A DNA stretch of 64,000 nucleotides from Solimonas_A sp052035235. GTDB taxonomy: Bacteria; Pseudomonadota; Gammaproteobacteria; Nevskiales; Nevskiaceae. A program made the translations under genes and the position numbers. The stretch is taken from assembly GCA_052035235.1 (NCBI GenBank), contig JBPOHT010000001.1, positions 62,001 through 126,000 on the forward strand, given 5' to 3'. Below are positions 50,486 to 58,905 of the stretch, piece by piece. Position 1 is the first letter of the stretch. Every line of letters begins with the position of its first letter. The notes under the pieces were generated by a model that saw nothing but the letters and a program-made list of their open reading frames with translations, searched no databases and was not told where the DNA came from.

Positions 50486-50872
50486 ATGCCTAACCGCGAA
50501 CGTGTCGCCGCCCTGATCGCCCTCGTCGAGGAGGGCATGCTGATCGACGCCCTGCACGAGTTCTATGCCGAGGACGCGCAGTCGCAGGACAACCAGGACC
50601 CGCCGCTGCAGAGCCGCCAGCGCCTGATCGCTAATGCCCAGCACCTGCTGCGCTCGGTGCGCGGGCTGCGCGTGAAGGCGGCCGACTGGATGCTCGATGG
50701 CGACCGCACGCGCATCCGCTGGATCTACGAGTTCACCGGGCATGACGGTCGCCGTCACCGCCAGGAGGAAGTCGCGCGGCAGCGCTGGCGCGGCGACCGC
50801 ATCGTCGAGGAACACACCCAATACGAGCCGGCAGCGGCGGCCGCTGCCGACACCTCCCTTCACGCCGCCTGA
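50486..50872 (+). CDS. SnoaL/NTF2-like protein
   Basis: 128 residues of the cone-shaped NTF2/SnoaL fold: initial helices 'ALIALVEEGMLIDALHEFYAEDAQSQDNQDPP', the central 'RVKAADWMLDGDRTRIRWIYEFTGHDGRRHRQEEVARQRWRGDRIVEEHTQY' sheet in parts. Many polyketide cyclases, isomerases and stress-related proteins share it; no catalytic residues can be assigned. 31 nt after the short exported gene and 29 nt before the hydrolase, so the three form an apparent operon. Confidence 0.82.
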   Translation: MPNRERVAALIALVEEGMLIDALHEFYAEDAQSQDNQDPPLQSRQRLIANAQHLLRSVRGLRVKAADWMLDGDRTRIRWIYEFTGHDGRRHRQEEVARQRWRGDRIVEEHTQYEPAAAAAADTSLHAA

Positions 50873-50901
50873 AGAGGTTTCCAGTCAACCGGAGCAACAC
50901 C

Positions 50902-51753
50902 ATGGCCAGCCTCAGCACCCTGCAGACCTATCACACCCTTGCCGGGCTGTTCGCCCCGCAGTTCGCGGTGCGCTCGGCGCGCCGGCTCATGATGCGGCCG
51001 CGGCGCCTGCCGCCGCGTGACTGGGAGCAGCCGGCGTTGGCCTCTGCGCAGCGCATCCATTTCCGCTTCGGCCTGTCGGGCCTGCGCTGGGGCAAGGCCG
51101 GCGATCCGGTGGTGCTGATGCTGCACGGCTGGGAAGGCCGCCCTTCGCAGTTCGGCCGCTTCGTGGCGCCGCTGCTCGCGGCGGGCCGCCAGGTGATCGC
51201 GCTGGAAGGCCCTGCCCACGGCCAGTCACCGGGCGACGAGGCCAACGTCATCAGCTTTGCCTACGCCCTGATGGAGGTGGTGCCGGAGATTGAGCGCCTG
51301 GAGGCGGTGGTCGGCCACTCGATGGGTGCCGGCGCCGTGGTCTACGCCCTGGGCCAGGGCCTCAACGTGGAGCGCGTGGTGCTGCTGGGCGGGCCGTCCT
51401 CGCTGCGCGGCGTGCTGAGCCGCTTCGCCGGTTTCGTCGGACTGCCGCAGGCGGCGCATGCGCGCTTCCTGCAGGAGGTGGAGGACTACACCGGCGTGCC
51501 GCTGGACGAGCTCGACGGCGTGCGCACCGCGCCGCGCCTGAAGCCGGCCGCCCTGATCGTGCATGACCGCGACGACGATACCGTGCCCTACGGCGACAGC
51601 GCCGCGCTGGCCGCCGCCTGGCCCGACGCGGAGCTGTACAGCACCAACCGTCTCGGCCACTGGCGCATCCTCACCGACGAGCGCGTGCTGCAGCGCGTGA
51701 TGGCCTTCCTGACGCCGGAGCGCTTCACCAACGAACTGCCCCGCGCCGCCTGA
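50902..51753 (+). CDS. Alpha/beta hydrolase
   Basis: 283 residues. Oxyanion strand 'VVLMLHGWEGRPSQF', nucleophile elbow 'VVGHSMGAGAVVYAL' with the serine near 137, an acid in 'LIVHDRDDDTVPYGD' and the histidine in 'RLGHWRILTD'. No signal peptide. Substrate unknown; the small residues after GHSMG resemble esterases acting on medium acyl chains but that is a guess. Last of the 50224-51753 group. Confidence 0.9.
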   Translation: MASLSTLQTYHTLAGLFAPQFAVRSARRLMMRPRRLPPRDWEQPALASAQRIHFRFGLSGLRWGKAGDPVVLMLHGWEGRPSQFGRFVAPLLAAGRQVIALEGPAHGQSPGDEANVISFAYALMEVVPEIERLEAVVGHSMGAGAVVYALGQGLNVERVVLLGGPSSLRGVLSRFAGFVGLPQAAHARFLQEVEDYTGVPLDELDGVRTAPRLKPAALIVHDRDDDTVPYGDSAALAAAWPDAELYSTNRLGHWRILTDERVLQRVMAFLTPERFTNELPRAA

Positions 51754-51859
51754 GTCTTCCGAGCGCACTCGCACCGCGCTCACTCCTCTGCCGCCGCCCC
51801 GTTCATCGTCGGGGCGGTGGCATCTTTTTTCTGATTTCCGAGGCCACGTCAACATCCGG

Positions 51860-51952
51860 TTCGTCATACCAGCGGAAGCCGGCATGTAGGATGTGGTGAG
51901 CGTAGCGAACCGCATCAAGCGATTGGATACCGGCTTCCGCCGGTATGACGAA
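51860..51952. repeat. 93-bp palindromic repeat
   Basis: TTCGTCATACC (51860-51870) and GCGGAAGCCGG (51872-51882) pair with CCGGCTTCCGC (51930-51940) and GGTATGACGAA (51942-51952), one unpaired base between arm halves. The middle contains GTGGT...ACCGC. It lies between convergent genes. Similar sequences that would read as 'YRRKPVS...PASAGMT' are common interspersed repeats in proteobacteria. Confidence 0.75.
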
Positions 51953-51990
51953 TCACGGGTTGGCTTGGCCCGGGAAATCGGGCGCAGCAA

Positions 51991-52524
51991 TCAGCTGGCG
52001 CTCAGTTCCCAGAGCAGCATGCGCCCCGCCTTCCAGTGGCCGAGGCCGCTGGCGGCATTGATGTGGCCGCAGGGGCCGATCGAGCGGTACAGGCTGCCCC
52101 AGGCGCGGGCGGCGTTGCGCGAGAAGGCGACGTTGCCATAGGGATCGTTGCTGCTCGCCACGATCATGCTGGGGAAGGGCAGGCGTTGCTGCGGCAGCGG
52201 CCCGAAGCTGCGCGCCGCGGCGGGAAATCCGGGGCCAGAGGGATCCGGCGGCGCCACCAGCATCGCGCCGGAAATCTTGCGCTTGGTCTGCAGGCCCCAG
52301 TGCGCCACCAGCAGGCAACCCAGGCTGTGTGCCACCAGGATCGCATCGCCCACGGTGGCGGCCACGGCGGTTTCCAGGGCCTGCACCCACTCGTCCCGCT
52401 GCGGCTGTTCCCAGTCGCGTTGCTGCACGCGCTGCATGCGCGGCTCGGCCTGCTGCCACAGGGTCTGCCAGTGATCGGGCCCGGAGTCGCCGATGCCGGG
52501 CAGGATCAGGATCGGCGTGCTCAT
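51991..52524 (-). CDS. RBBP9/YdeN-family serine hydrolase
   Basis: 177 residues of the small alpha/beta hydrolase group: 'ILILPGIGDSGPDHWQTLWQ' N-terminus, nucleophile 'LVAHSLGCLLVAHW' with serine near 68, 'MIVASSNDPYG' acid and 'GPCGHINAASGLGHW' histidine. Substrate unknown. Convergent with the alpha/beta hydrolase gene at 50902. Confidence 0.92.
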   Translation of the reverse strand: MSTPILILPGIGDSGPDHWQTLWQQAEPRMQRVQQRDWEQPQRDEWVQALETAVAATVGDAILVAHSLGCLLVAHWGLQTKRKISGAMLVAPPDPSGPGFPAAARSFGPLPQQRLPFPSMIVASSNDPYGNVAFSRNAARAWGSLYRSIGPCGHINAASGLGHWKAGRMLLWELSAS

Positions 52525-52602
52525 GCGCGCTCCCCCTGACGGGCGCAGGCGCGGAAGACGACCAGAGGGCGGATGGCGGGATTCATCGGAACTCGGAACG
52601 CC

Positions 52603-53013
52603 TCACTCGAAGGGCGGCAGCTCCGGATGACGTGGCAGGCCGTCGGCGAACTCCACCCAGCCCAGGTGCTTCGAATGCCAGGAGTGCAGGGTAGGCCTCA
52701 CGGCCTCCGGCTGGTCGAGACTGCCGATGGTGATGTCGATCAGGCCCGGCAGGAAGTCGGCAGTGAAGCTGATCTGGGTACCGCAGCGCGGGCAGAAGCC
52801 GCGACGGGCTTCGGCGGAGGAGGCGTATTCCTGCGGCTGGGCGCGGGTGAAGCGGACCTGCTCCTGCGCATACATGGCCCAGGCCACCACGGGTGCGGCG
52901 TTGGCGCGTCGGCACATGCTGCAATGGCAGATCGCCGCCAGCATCGGCTCGCCGCCGATCTCGTAGCGGATGTTGCCGCACTGGCAACCGCCCTCGCGTC
53001 CCTGCTGGTCCAT
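52603..53013 (-). CDS. GFA (glutathione-dependent formaldehyde-activating) family protein
   Basis: 136 residues from the ATG at 53013. Zinc-binding cysteines in 'GGCQCGNIRYEIGG', 'CHCSMCRRANA' and 'GFCPRCGTQI', the full GFA pattern. Gfa was proposed to speed glutathione-formaldehyde adduct formation; most homologues are uncharacterised. No glutathione-dependent formaldehyde dehydrogenase is adjacent. C-terminal 'HSWHSKHLGWVEFADGLPRHP' is usual for the family. Confidence 0.93.
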   Translation of the reverse strand: MDQQGREGGCQCGNIRYEIGGEPMLAAICHCSMCRRANAAPVVAWAMYAQEQVRFTRAQPQEYASSAEARRGFCPRCGTQISFTADFLPGLIDITIGSLDQPEAVRPTLHSWHSKHLGWVEFADGLPRHPELPPFE

Positions 53014-53158
53014 GGCGTTCCCTGCTGGTCTGGCTTCCCCTGATGAGGCGACTTCAGCATGCCGGAAGCATGCCGTCCAGCCCGCAGATGTCAGGTTCCG
53101 ATGGCAGGCCGGGGCGTGCTGACGGGCGCGGCTCGTGCAGGCCGCAGGCGGCCCGACC

Positions 53159-53620
53159 TCACTCCTTGACGACGATCTCTGCCTGGATCGGCTTGCCGCC
53201 CGAATACAGCTCCTGGTGGGAGTTGGCGTTGAGCGTGACGCGCAGCTTGTGCTCGCCCGCGCCGAGCGCATCGACGTGGAACCAGGGCGCGTAGAGTCGC
53301 GCGCGCTTCACGCCGTCCACGTACAAGTGGGCATGCCCTTCGCCCGTGACGTTGGCCTGGTTCACGTGCTCCGGCGCAAAGCGGAAGCCGGGGGTTTCGA
53401 TGTGCAGGTTCCAGCCGCCCATCGGATCGCGGTCGGCCTTCAGTGAAACCGAGGGCGCACTCTTGGTGCCGAGGTCCAGCGGGCTGTGATCGTGGTGATG
53501 GTGGTGATGATCGTGCCCCGTGGCAGCTTCATCTGCCGCCACGCCGGAGGAGGAGAAGGCGAGGGCGGCCAGCGCGAGCAGGCAGGCGGACGGCATCGAA
53601 GGGCGGCGGACAACAGGCAT
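53159..53620 (-). CDS. Exported histidine-rich protein
   Basis: 153 residues from the ATG at 53620. Signal peptide cut near 'GVAADE'; the mature N-terminus carries GHDHHHHHHDHS, then a beta-sandwich-like domain ('NLHIETPGFRFAPEHVNQANVTGEGHAHLYVDG', 'LYAPWFHVDALGAGEHKLRVTLNANSHQ', in parts) with further histidines. The stretch suggests binding of zinc, copper or nickel in the periplasm. Family not identified. No metal transporter is adjacent. Confidence 0.75.
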   Translation of the reverse strand: MPVVRRPSMPSACLLALAALAFSSSGVAADEAATGHDHHHHHHDHSPLDLGTKSAPSVSLKADRDPMGGWNLHIETPGFRFAPEHVNQANVTGEGHAHLYVDGVKRARLYAPWFHVDALGAGEHKLRVTLNANSHQELYSGGKPIQAEIVVKE

Positions 53621-53769
53621 CGGAATCTTCTCCTCCTCATGAACGATCGGCCCTGGGGTCATGGCCCCGGGGCCGACTGTGTAGCAGATTTCAGGAGGAG
53701 CGACTGGCCGGATGATTCAGTCGTCGCAAGGCGCCGCGGCGCGGATCATCGTGCCGAAGGCCTCTGCTC

Positions 53770-54225
53770 TTACGGCTTGGCGCCGCTTTTCTCGCGAGCA
53801 TCCATGTCCGAGGCCACGTAGGCCTCGATGCGTGGCGCGATGCTGCTGGCCTGCTGGTCCATCAGCGTCGTGCAGCGGTCGGACCAGGAGCGCAGGAACT
53901 GCAGCACCGCCTCGTCGCCCTTGGCGTCGGCCTGGCGCAGTTCCTCGGAGAAGCCGTTGCGTGCCACGGCCGAGGCCAGCTTGGCGTGCTCCTTGCCGAC
54001 CAGGGCCAGCGCCGCCAGGCGGCTGAAGTTCTCCAGTTCCTTGACGCTGGCGAGCGGTTCGCCCTGCAGACTCTTGTCGGACAGCGAGGGCAGCAATGCG
54101 AAGTAGTAGCCACAGCCGAGGAACTGCTCGGCCAGATCGGCGTCGGCCTTCGTCGGGGTCCCGGCGAGTGCCGGCAGGGACAGCGCCAGACACAGCGCGG
54201 CGCAAGAGAGGGAACGCTTCAACAT
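53770..54225 (-). CDS. Exported helical protein of unknown function
   Basis: 151 residues. Signal peptide cut after 'SLPALA'. The mature protein is predicted helical, with two cysteines ('FLGCGYYFALLP' and 'SWSDRCTTLMD') that could form a disulfide and a C-terminal alanine/lysine tail. I do not recognise the family. The 3' end of the 54267 gene lies 41 nt upstream on the same strand, so the two may be co-transcribed. Confidence 0.65.
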   Translation of the reverse strand: MLKRSLSCAALCLALSLPALAGTPTKADADLAEQFLGCGYYFALLPSLSDKSLQGEPLASVKELENFSRLAALALVGKEHAKLASAVARNGFSEELRQADAKGDEAVLQFLRSWSDRCTTLMDQQASSIAPRIEAYVASDMDAREKSGAKP

Positions 54226-54266
54226 GGAAAAATCCTATGCATCGATACGGCAGTGTGTGGTGGGTT

Positions 54267-54590
54267 TCAGCCCAGTTCGGCGCTGCGCTGCTCGGCCTTC
54301 TGCACCGTGGCCTCGTCGCTGGGCGAGTTGAAGCCTTCGTCGCGCAAGCGTCGCCGCATCTCGCGCTTCCAGGCCTCGGCACTCTTGTCTTCTGTCTCCA
54401 GCGCCCGCGTGTAGCGCTCTTCCAGTCGGTGGAAGGCCGCGACATCGGCATAGGCCTGCAGCAGCTTGCGCTTGTAGCGCTCGGTCTCTCGCTGCTTCGC
54501 GGCGGAGATGTAGGTGAACCAGCCGGTGACCAGGCTGCCGAGCACGGCGAAGCCACCTGCCACCAATGCCAGCGTCAGTGATTCGCCCAT
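54267..54590 (-). CDS. Small single-helix membrane protein
   Basis: 107 residues. N-terminal transmembrane helix (about 5-28, 'LTLALVAGGFAVLGSLVTGWFTYI'), then a long charged coiled coil ('AKQRETERYKRKLLQAYADVAAFHRLEERYTRALE'). Resembles many small inner-membrane proteins of unknown role, where a membrane anchor is coupled to a cytoplasmic coil. Downstream of the 54687 gene by 96 nt on the same strand. Confidence 0.6.
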   Translation of the reverse strand: MGESLTLALVAGGFAVLGSLVTGWFTYISAAKQRETERYKRKLLQAYADVAAFHRLEERYTRALETEDKSAEAWKREMRRRLRDEGFNSPSDEATVQKAEQRSAELG

Positions 54591-54686
54591 CTGCGATTCC
54601 TTCCCTGGTTACGGGGATGTCGAGGATAGCAAGCGCGGCAAGCCCGCAGATGAAGCTCCTGCCTATATGCCGGGTGTGGAATGCGA

Positions 54687-56126
54687 TTACTTCACCCGGA
54701 GCAGTTCGACATCGTAGATCAGGGCCTGCCCGGGCTTGATCCGGCCGCCGGCGCCCCGGTCGCCGTATCCCAGTTCGGGCGGTATGAAGAAGCGATACTT
54801 GGCGCCGGCCTGCATCAATTGCAGGCCTTCGGTCCAGCCCGGGATGACATGGTCGAGTAGAACGCTGACCGGTTCGTCGTCCTGGTACGAGCTATCGAAT
54901 TCCTGGCCGTCGATCAGTTTTCCGCGGTAGCGCACCACGACCGTACTCTGCGGATCGGGTCGCCGGCCCTGCCCTTTGCGGAGGATCTGGTACTGCAGGC
55001 CGCTCGCCGTGACCTTCACTCCACGCCTCCTGGCATTCTCTGCCAGGAATCGCTTCGACTTTTCCTGTTCCAGCTCCCGCGTCTGGCCCGAGCCTGCATC
55101 CAGTGCCTTGGCGATCCTGTAGTCCAGGATGCGCATTTCCATCCGCTCCGTCATCCGGCGAACGCCGTCTCCGGGATAGGAGGGGTCCGCCATGCCGATT
55201 TCAACCATCTTGGCCAAGAGCGGCGGAACGACCTGCGTGTACTCGGACACCGTGCTGTGGATGGGTTCTCCCGCGGAATCGTAGAAGATGGTCACGTAAA
55301 GGATGTCCGTGACCGGCTCCCGCAGGTTGTTGCGGATCGAGAAGACGTACTCGGAGGCTCGACTGTGAAGGTTCTTCCAGTCGAGATTCCGGATGATGAC
55401 GCCATAGGTAGCCTTCGCCTCCACGGGCGTGGACGTCGTTGAAGATGGCGCGGAGATGGACGCAAGGGGCATGGGATCGGACCGCTGCGATAGGAGGCGG
55501 CGGACCCGGGAGGCAGGCACGGCGAAATTGAGATTCTGGCCATCGCTGAAGGTGGCGACCGCGACGCCCACGACCTTGCCGGAACTGTCCAGGATCGGTC
55601 CGCCGCTGCTGCCTGGCGAAATGGGCGCAGTGAGCTGCAGCCAGTTGCCGTCATCCAGCTTGCGCAGGCCGCTGATGATGCCCTGCGAGAAAGTGCCCTC
55701 CAGGCCCTCCGGATTACCCACGGCATACACGGTATCGCCAATGCTGACGGAGTCGTCCGCGGCCAATGGCAACGGGATGGCACTGGCCCCGGATATCTTC
55801 AGCAGCGCCAGGTCCTGCGCCTCGTCGACGGCGGAGACACCGGCGATGTCCAGCTTCGCCTTCTGCCCGACCCGCTTGACGTAGCCGCTGGAGGCTCCAC
55901 GGATCACATGCAGGTTCGTGGCCACCGTGTCTGGCGTCACGAAGAAGCCGCTGCCGAGCGAGACTGGCTGCCCGCCGGCGTCCTGCAGGATCAGGAGCAC
56001 GACGGAAGGAAAGGTCTGGCGGGCGATGTCGCGCGCCGATTCGGCAAGTGCCGGATACGGCAGCATCGAGGCGAGAAGCAGGGCCAGTATGCCGAGCCCC
56101 ATGCGGCGGCAGGAGGATGTGATCAT
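54687..56126 (-). CDS. Trypsin-like serine protease fused to FKBP-type PPIase
   Basis: 479 residues from the ATG at 56126 (56102 is an alternative). Signal peptide 'GLGILALLLASMLPYPALA'. Domain 1 (about 30-225): HtrA-type trypsin fold with H in 'ATNLHVIRG', D in 'AQDLALLKI' and S in 'SPGSSGGPILD'. Middle (about 245-345): a beta-rich linker with 'YVFSIRNNLREPVTDILYVTIFY'. Domain 2 (about 365-479): FkpA/Mip-like FKBP, 'LAENARRRGVKVTASGLQYQIL', 'VVVRYRGKLIDGQEFDSSY', 'IPGWTEGLQLMQAGAKYRFFIPPELGYG'. No PDZ domain. A protease and a prolyl isomerase on one chain suggests envelope protein quality control. Confidence 0.85.
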   Translation of the reverse strand: MITSSCRRMGLGILALLLASMLPYPALAESARDIARQTFPSVVLLILQDAGGQPVSLGSGFFVTPDTVATNLHVIRGASSGYVKRVGQKAKLDIAGVSAVDEAQDLALLKISGASAIPLPLAADDSVSIGDTVYAVGNPEGLEGTFSQGIISGLRKLDDGNWLQLTAPISPGSSGGPILDSSGKVVGVAVATFSDGQNLNFAVPASRVRRLLSQRSDPMPLASISAPSSTTSTPVEAKATYGVIIRNLDWKNLHSRASEYVFSIRNNLREPVTDILYVTIFYDSAGEPIHSTVSEYTQVVPPLLAKMVEIGMADPSYPGDGVRRMTERMEMRILDYRIAKALDAGSGQTRELEQEKSKRFLAENARRRGVKVTASGLQYQILRKGQGRRPDPQSTVVVRYRGKLIDGQEFDSSYQDDEPVSVLLDHVIPGWTEGLQLMQAGAKYRFFIPPELGYGDRGAGGRIKPGQALIYDVELLRVK

Positions 56127-56233
56127 CGCGAGTCTGTCGGAAGTCCCTCGGCAGGATGCGCCGCGAGTTTTTCGCGGGCAACCTGAATCCGGCATCAGGT
56201 TCACGGCGATCACCTTCCGTGGGCTGGCGGCAT

Positions 56234-57535
56234 TCAATCCGCCAGCCGCTGTCCCTTGGTCTCGATCACCCAGGGCATCAGCAGCAGAGCCGCCAGCGGC
56301 ACCACGCCGACCCAGAACAGCACGCCCACCGCGGCATCCACGCCCTGCGCGGCAATGACGCCGACCAGGAAGGGGCCGACGGCGGCGAACACGCGGCCGG
56401 CGTTGTAGCAGAAGCCGGCACCGGTGCCGCGCAGGCGCGTGGGGAACAGCTCCGGCAGGTAGTAGGTGAAGCTGCCGAACACGCCGAACACCGACAGGCC
56501 GATGGCGAAGTACAGGTACAGGCGCGTCTCGCCCGGCAGGTCCAGGCCGAAGGTGGCGAAGATCGCTGCGGCGGAGGCGGCGAAGTAGATGCCGAACATC
56601 GCGCGCCGGCCCAGCAGCTTGGCGGCGGGGATGGTCAGCAGCGTGCCGATCAGGCCGCCGAAGTTGAAGGCCGCGGTGGCGGTGAGCTTCCAGCTCTCCA
56701 CCAGGGCCAGCGTGCCAGCCTTGTCCAGGCCGCGCAGCGCCGCCTCGGTCTGGGCCAGGCCTGCAGACACCACGGGGATGAAGGCGTTGCAGCTCCACCA
56801 GGTGATCAGCGCCACCAGTGCCATCAGGAATCCGCTGATGGTGTAGCGCCGCACTTCGGGGCCGAACAGCTCGGCGATGCGTGGCGGCTTCGTGGTCCGG
56901 CGCACCTGCGTCCAGCGCTCCGGCTCCTTCAGGAACAGGCGCACGATGAAAGCCACGGCCGCCGGCAGCAGGCCGAACAGGAAGACGTAGCGCCAGGAAG
57001 TCTCGGGGCTGGCGGCCATCCAGTTGCCGGCCACCTGGAAGTTGACGAAGGTGGCCAGGAACAGGCCGAAGGGGGCGGCGGTGTAGAGCAGTGCGCCGGC
57101 TTCCACGCGCTTGTCCTCGGGCACCACCTCCGCGACCATCGAGGCGCCGGCCGCCCACTCGCCGCCGATGCCGAGGCTGGCGACGATGCGGAACACCAGC
57201 AGCATCCAGATGCTGTCGGCGAAGGCGCAGGCGGCCGTGCCCAGCGCGTACATCAGCATGGTCAGCAGCAGCGTGCGGGTGCGGCCGATGCGGTCGCAGA
57301 CCCAGCCGAAGATGATGCCGCCGGCGGCCCAGCCCAGCAGCAGCACGGAGGTGAGGATGCCGGTCCAGTACAGCGTGGCCTGCTTGGCCTCGGGCGAGCC
57401 GATGGGCAGGCCCAGCAGCGTCGGCACGCAGTTAGGCGCGACGTAGTTGAACAGCAGGCTGTCGAAGATATCGAAGCCCCAGCCCAGCCAGGCGGCGAAC
57501 AGGACGGTCCACTGGTAGCGGGTCATGCCGAGCAT
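56234..57535 (-). CDS. MFS transporter
   Basis: 433 residues, 12 predicted helices. Motif A 'GWVCDRIGRTRTLLL' between helices 2 and 3, 'RIVASLGIGGEWAAGASMVAE' in helix 4 region, and 'PELFPTRLRGTGAGFCYNAGRV' in the second half. The pattern resembles aromatic acid/sialic acid-type symporters with 'GGEWAAG', but substrate is undetermined. It starts 22 nt after the preceding MFS gene on the same strand. Confidence 0.9.
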   Translation of the reverse strand: MLGMTRYQWTVLFAAWLGWGFDIFDSLLFNYVAPNCVPTLLGLPIGSPEAKQATLYWTGILTSVLLLGWAAGGIIFGWVCDRIGRTRTLLLTMLMYALGTAACAFADSIWMLLVFRIVASLGIGGEWAAGASMVAEVVPEDKRVEAGALLYTAAPFGLFLATFVNFQVAGNWMAASPETSWRYVFLFGLLPAAVAFIVRLFLKEPERWTQVRRTTKPPRIAELFGPEVRRYTISGFLMALVALITWWSCNAFIPVVSAGLAQTEAALRGLDKAGTLALVESWKLTATAAFNFGGLIGTLLTIPAAKLLGRRAMFGIYFAASAAAIFATFGLDLPGETRLYLYFAIGLSVFGVFGSFTYYLPELFPTRLRGTGAGFCYNAGRVFAAVGPFLVGVIAAQGVDAAVGVLFWVGVVPLAALLLMPWVIETKGQRLAD

Positions 57536-57557
57536 GGCGGGGTCTCGATGTCCGGGG

Positions 57558-58850
57558 TTAGAGCACGTCGTCCTTGGTCTCGCGCGTGGCCCACAGCGCG
57601 GCCAGCGTCAGCAGCGCGGCGGCGCTGAGATACCAGCCCACGGTATGCAGGCCGTACTTCGTCGCCAGCGTGGTGGCGATGTAAGGCGCCAGCGACGCGC
57701 CGAAGATGCCGGCGAGGTTGAAGGTCAGCGAGGAGCCGGTGTAGCGCACGGCGGTGGGGAACAGTTCCGACAGCACCGTGCCCAGGGGGCCGTAGGTCAT
57801 GCCCATCAGCGCCAGGCCCAGGGCCAGGAAGGCGACCACGCCGGGCAGGCTGCCGCTGCCGAACAGCGGTGCGAACAGCAGGCCGTAGGCGGCAATCGCG
57901 GCGCTGACCCACATCAGCGTGCGGCGGCGGCCGTGGCGGTCGGCCAGCACGGCGGAAATCGGGATCGTCAGTGCGAAGAACAGCACCGCGAACAGCTGGA
58001 TCATCAGGAATTCCTGGCGCTTGTAGCCCAGGGCACTGGTGCCCCAGGTCAGCGCGAACACCGTCATCAGGTAGAACAGCACGAAGGTGGCGATGGCCGC
58101 CACCGTGCCCAGTACCAGCGCGCGACCGTGTTCGCGGAACACGGCGAGCATGGGCACCTCCACACGCTCGGCGTGGTCGATGGCCTTCTGGAATACCGGC
58201 GTCTCGCTGATCGACAGGCGCACCCACAGGCCCACCAGCACCAGCAGGCTGCTGGCGACGAAGGGGATGCGCCAGCCCCAGCCGAAGAACTGCTCGTCGG
58301 TCAGCGTCTCGGCCAGGATCAGGAAGGAGCCGCCGGACAGGATGAAGCCGATGGGCGCGCCCAGCTGCGGGAACATGCCGTACCAGGCGCGCTTGCCCGG
58401 CGGGGCGTTCTCGGTGGCCAGCAGCACCGCGCCGCCCCACTCACCGCCCAGGCCCAGGCCCTGGCCGAAGCGGCACAGCGCCAGCAGGGCAGGGGCCAGT
58501 ACGCCGATCTGCGCGTAGGTGGGCAGCAGGCCGATGGCGACGGTGGACAGGCCCATGGTCAGCAGCGCCGCCACCAGGGTGGCCTTGCGGCCGATGCGGT
58601 CGCCGAAGTGGCCGAACAGCGCCGAACCTATCGGCCGCGCGAAGAAGGCGATGGCGAAGGTCGCCAGCGACTGCAGCGTGGCCGAGGTGGGGTCGGCCGC
58701 GGGGAAGAACAGCTTGGGGAACACCAGCACCGCGGCGGTGGCGTAGATGTAGAAGTCGAAGAACTCGATCGTGGTGCCGATCAGGCTTGCGAACAGCACC
58801 TTGCCCGGCGAATTGCCGGCCGGTGCCGCGCCTGCTGCGCTGTTGCTCAT
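57558..58850 (-). CDS. MFS transporter, metabolite:H+ symporter family
   Basis: 430 residues, 12 helices. 'GTTIEFFDFYIYATAAVLVFPKLFFP' N-terminus, motif 'FGDRIGRKATLVAALLTMGLST', 'GLGLGGEWGGAVLLATENAP' and 'SELFPTAVRYTGSSLTFNLAGIFG' are typical of the ProP/KgtP/ShiA-type MHS group (organic acids, betaine, shikimate). Substrate unknown. Tandem with a second MFS gene, 22 nt apart; 55 nt after homoserine kinase. Confidence 0.92.
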   Translation of the reverse strand: MSNSAAGAAPAGNSPGKVLFASLIGTTIEFFDFYIYATAAVLVFPKLFFPAADPTSATLQSLATFAIAFFARPIGSALFGHFGDRIGRKATLVAALLTMGLSTVAIGLLPTYAQIGVLAPALLALCRFGQGLGLGGEWGGAVLLATENAPPGKRAWYGMFPQLGAPIGFILSGGSFLILAETLTDEQFFGWGWRIPFVASSLLVLVGLWVRLSISETPVFQKAIDHAERVEVPMLAVFREHGRALVLGTVAAIATFVLFYLMTVFALTWGTSALGYKRQEFLMIQLFAVLFFALTIPISAVLADRHGRRRTLMWVSAAIAAYGLLFAPLFGSGSLPGVVAFLALGLALMGMTYGPLGTVLSELFPTAVRYTGSSLTFNLAGIFGASLAPYIATTLATKYGLHTVGWYLSAAALLTLAALWATRETKDDVL

Positions 58851-58905
58851 CCCTTTCCCCTCTTTCTCGCGGTTCCGCCTCTACCGGGCGGCGTCGCTGC
58901 AGTGT

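Noticed and set aside
51226..51990. Minus-strand frame containing the 93-bp palindrome read as a protein ('PASAGMT')
   Set aside because: Such frames are translations of an interspersed repeat and of antisense DNA of the hydrolase gene.
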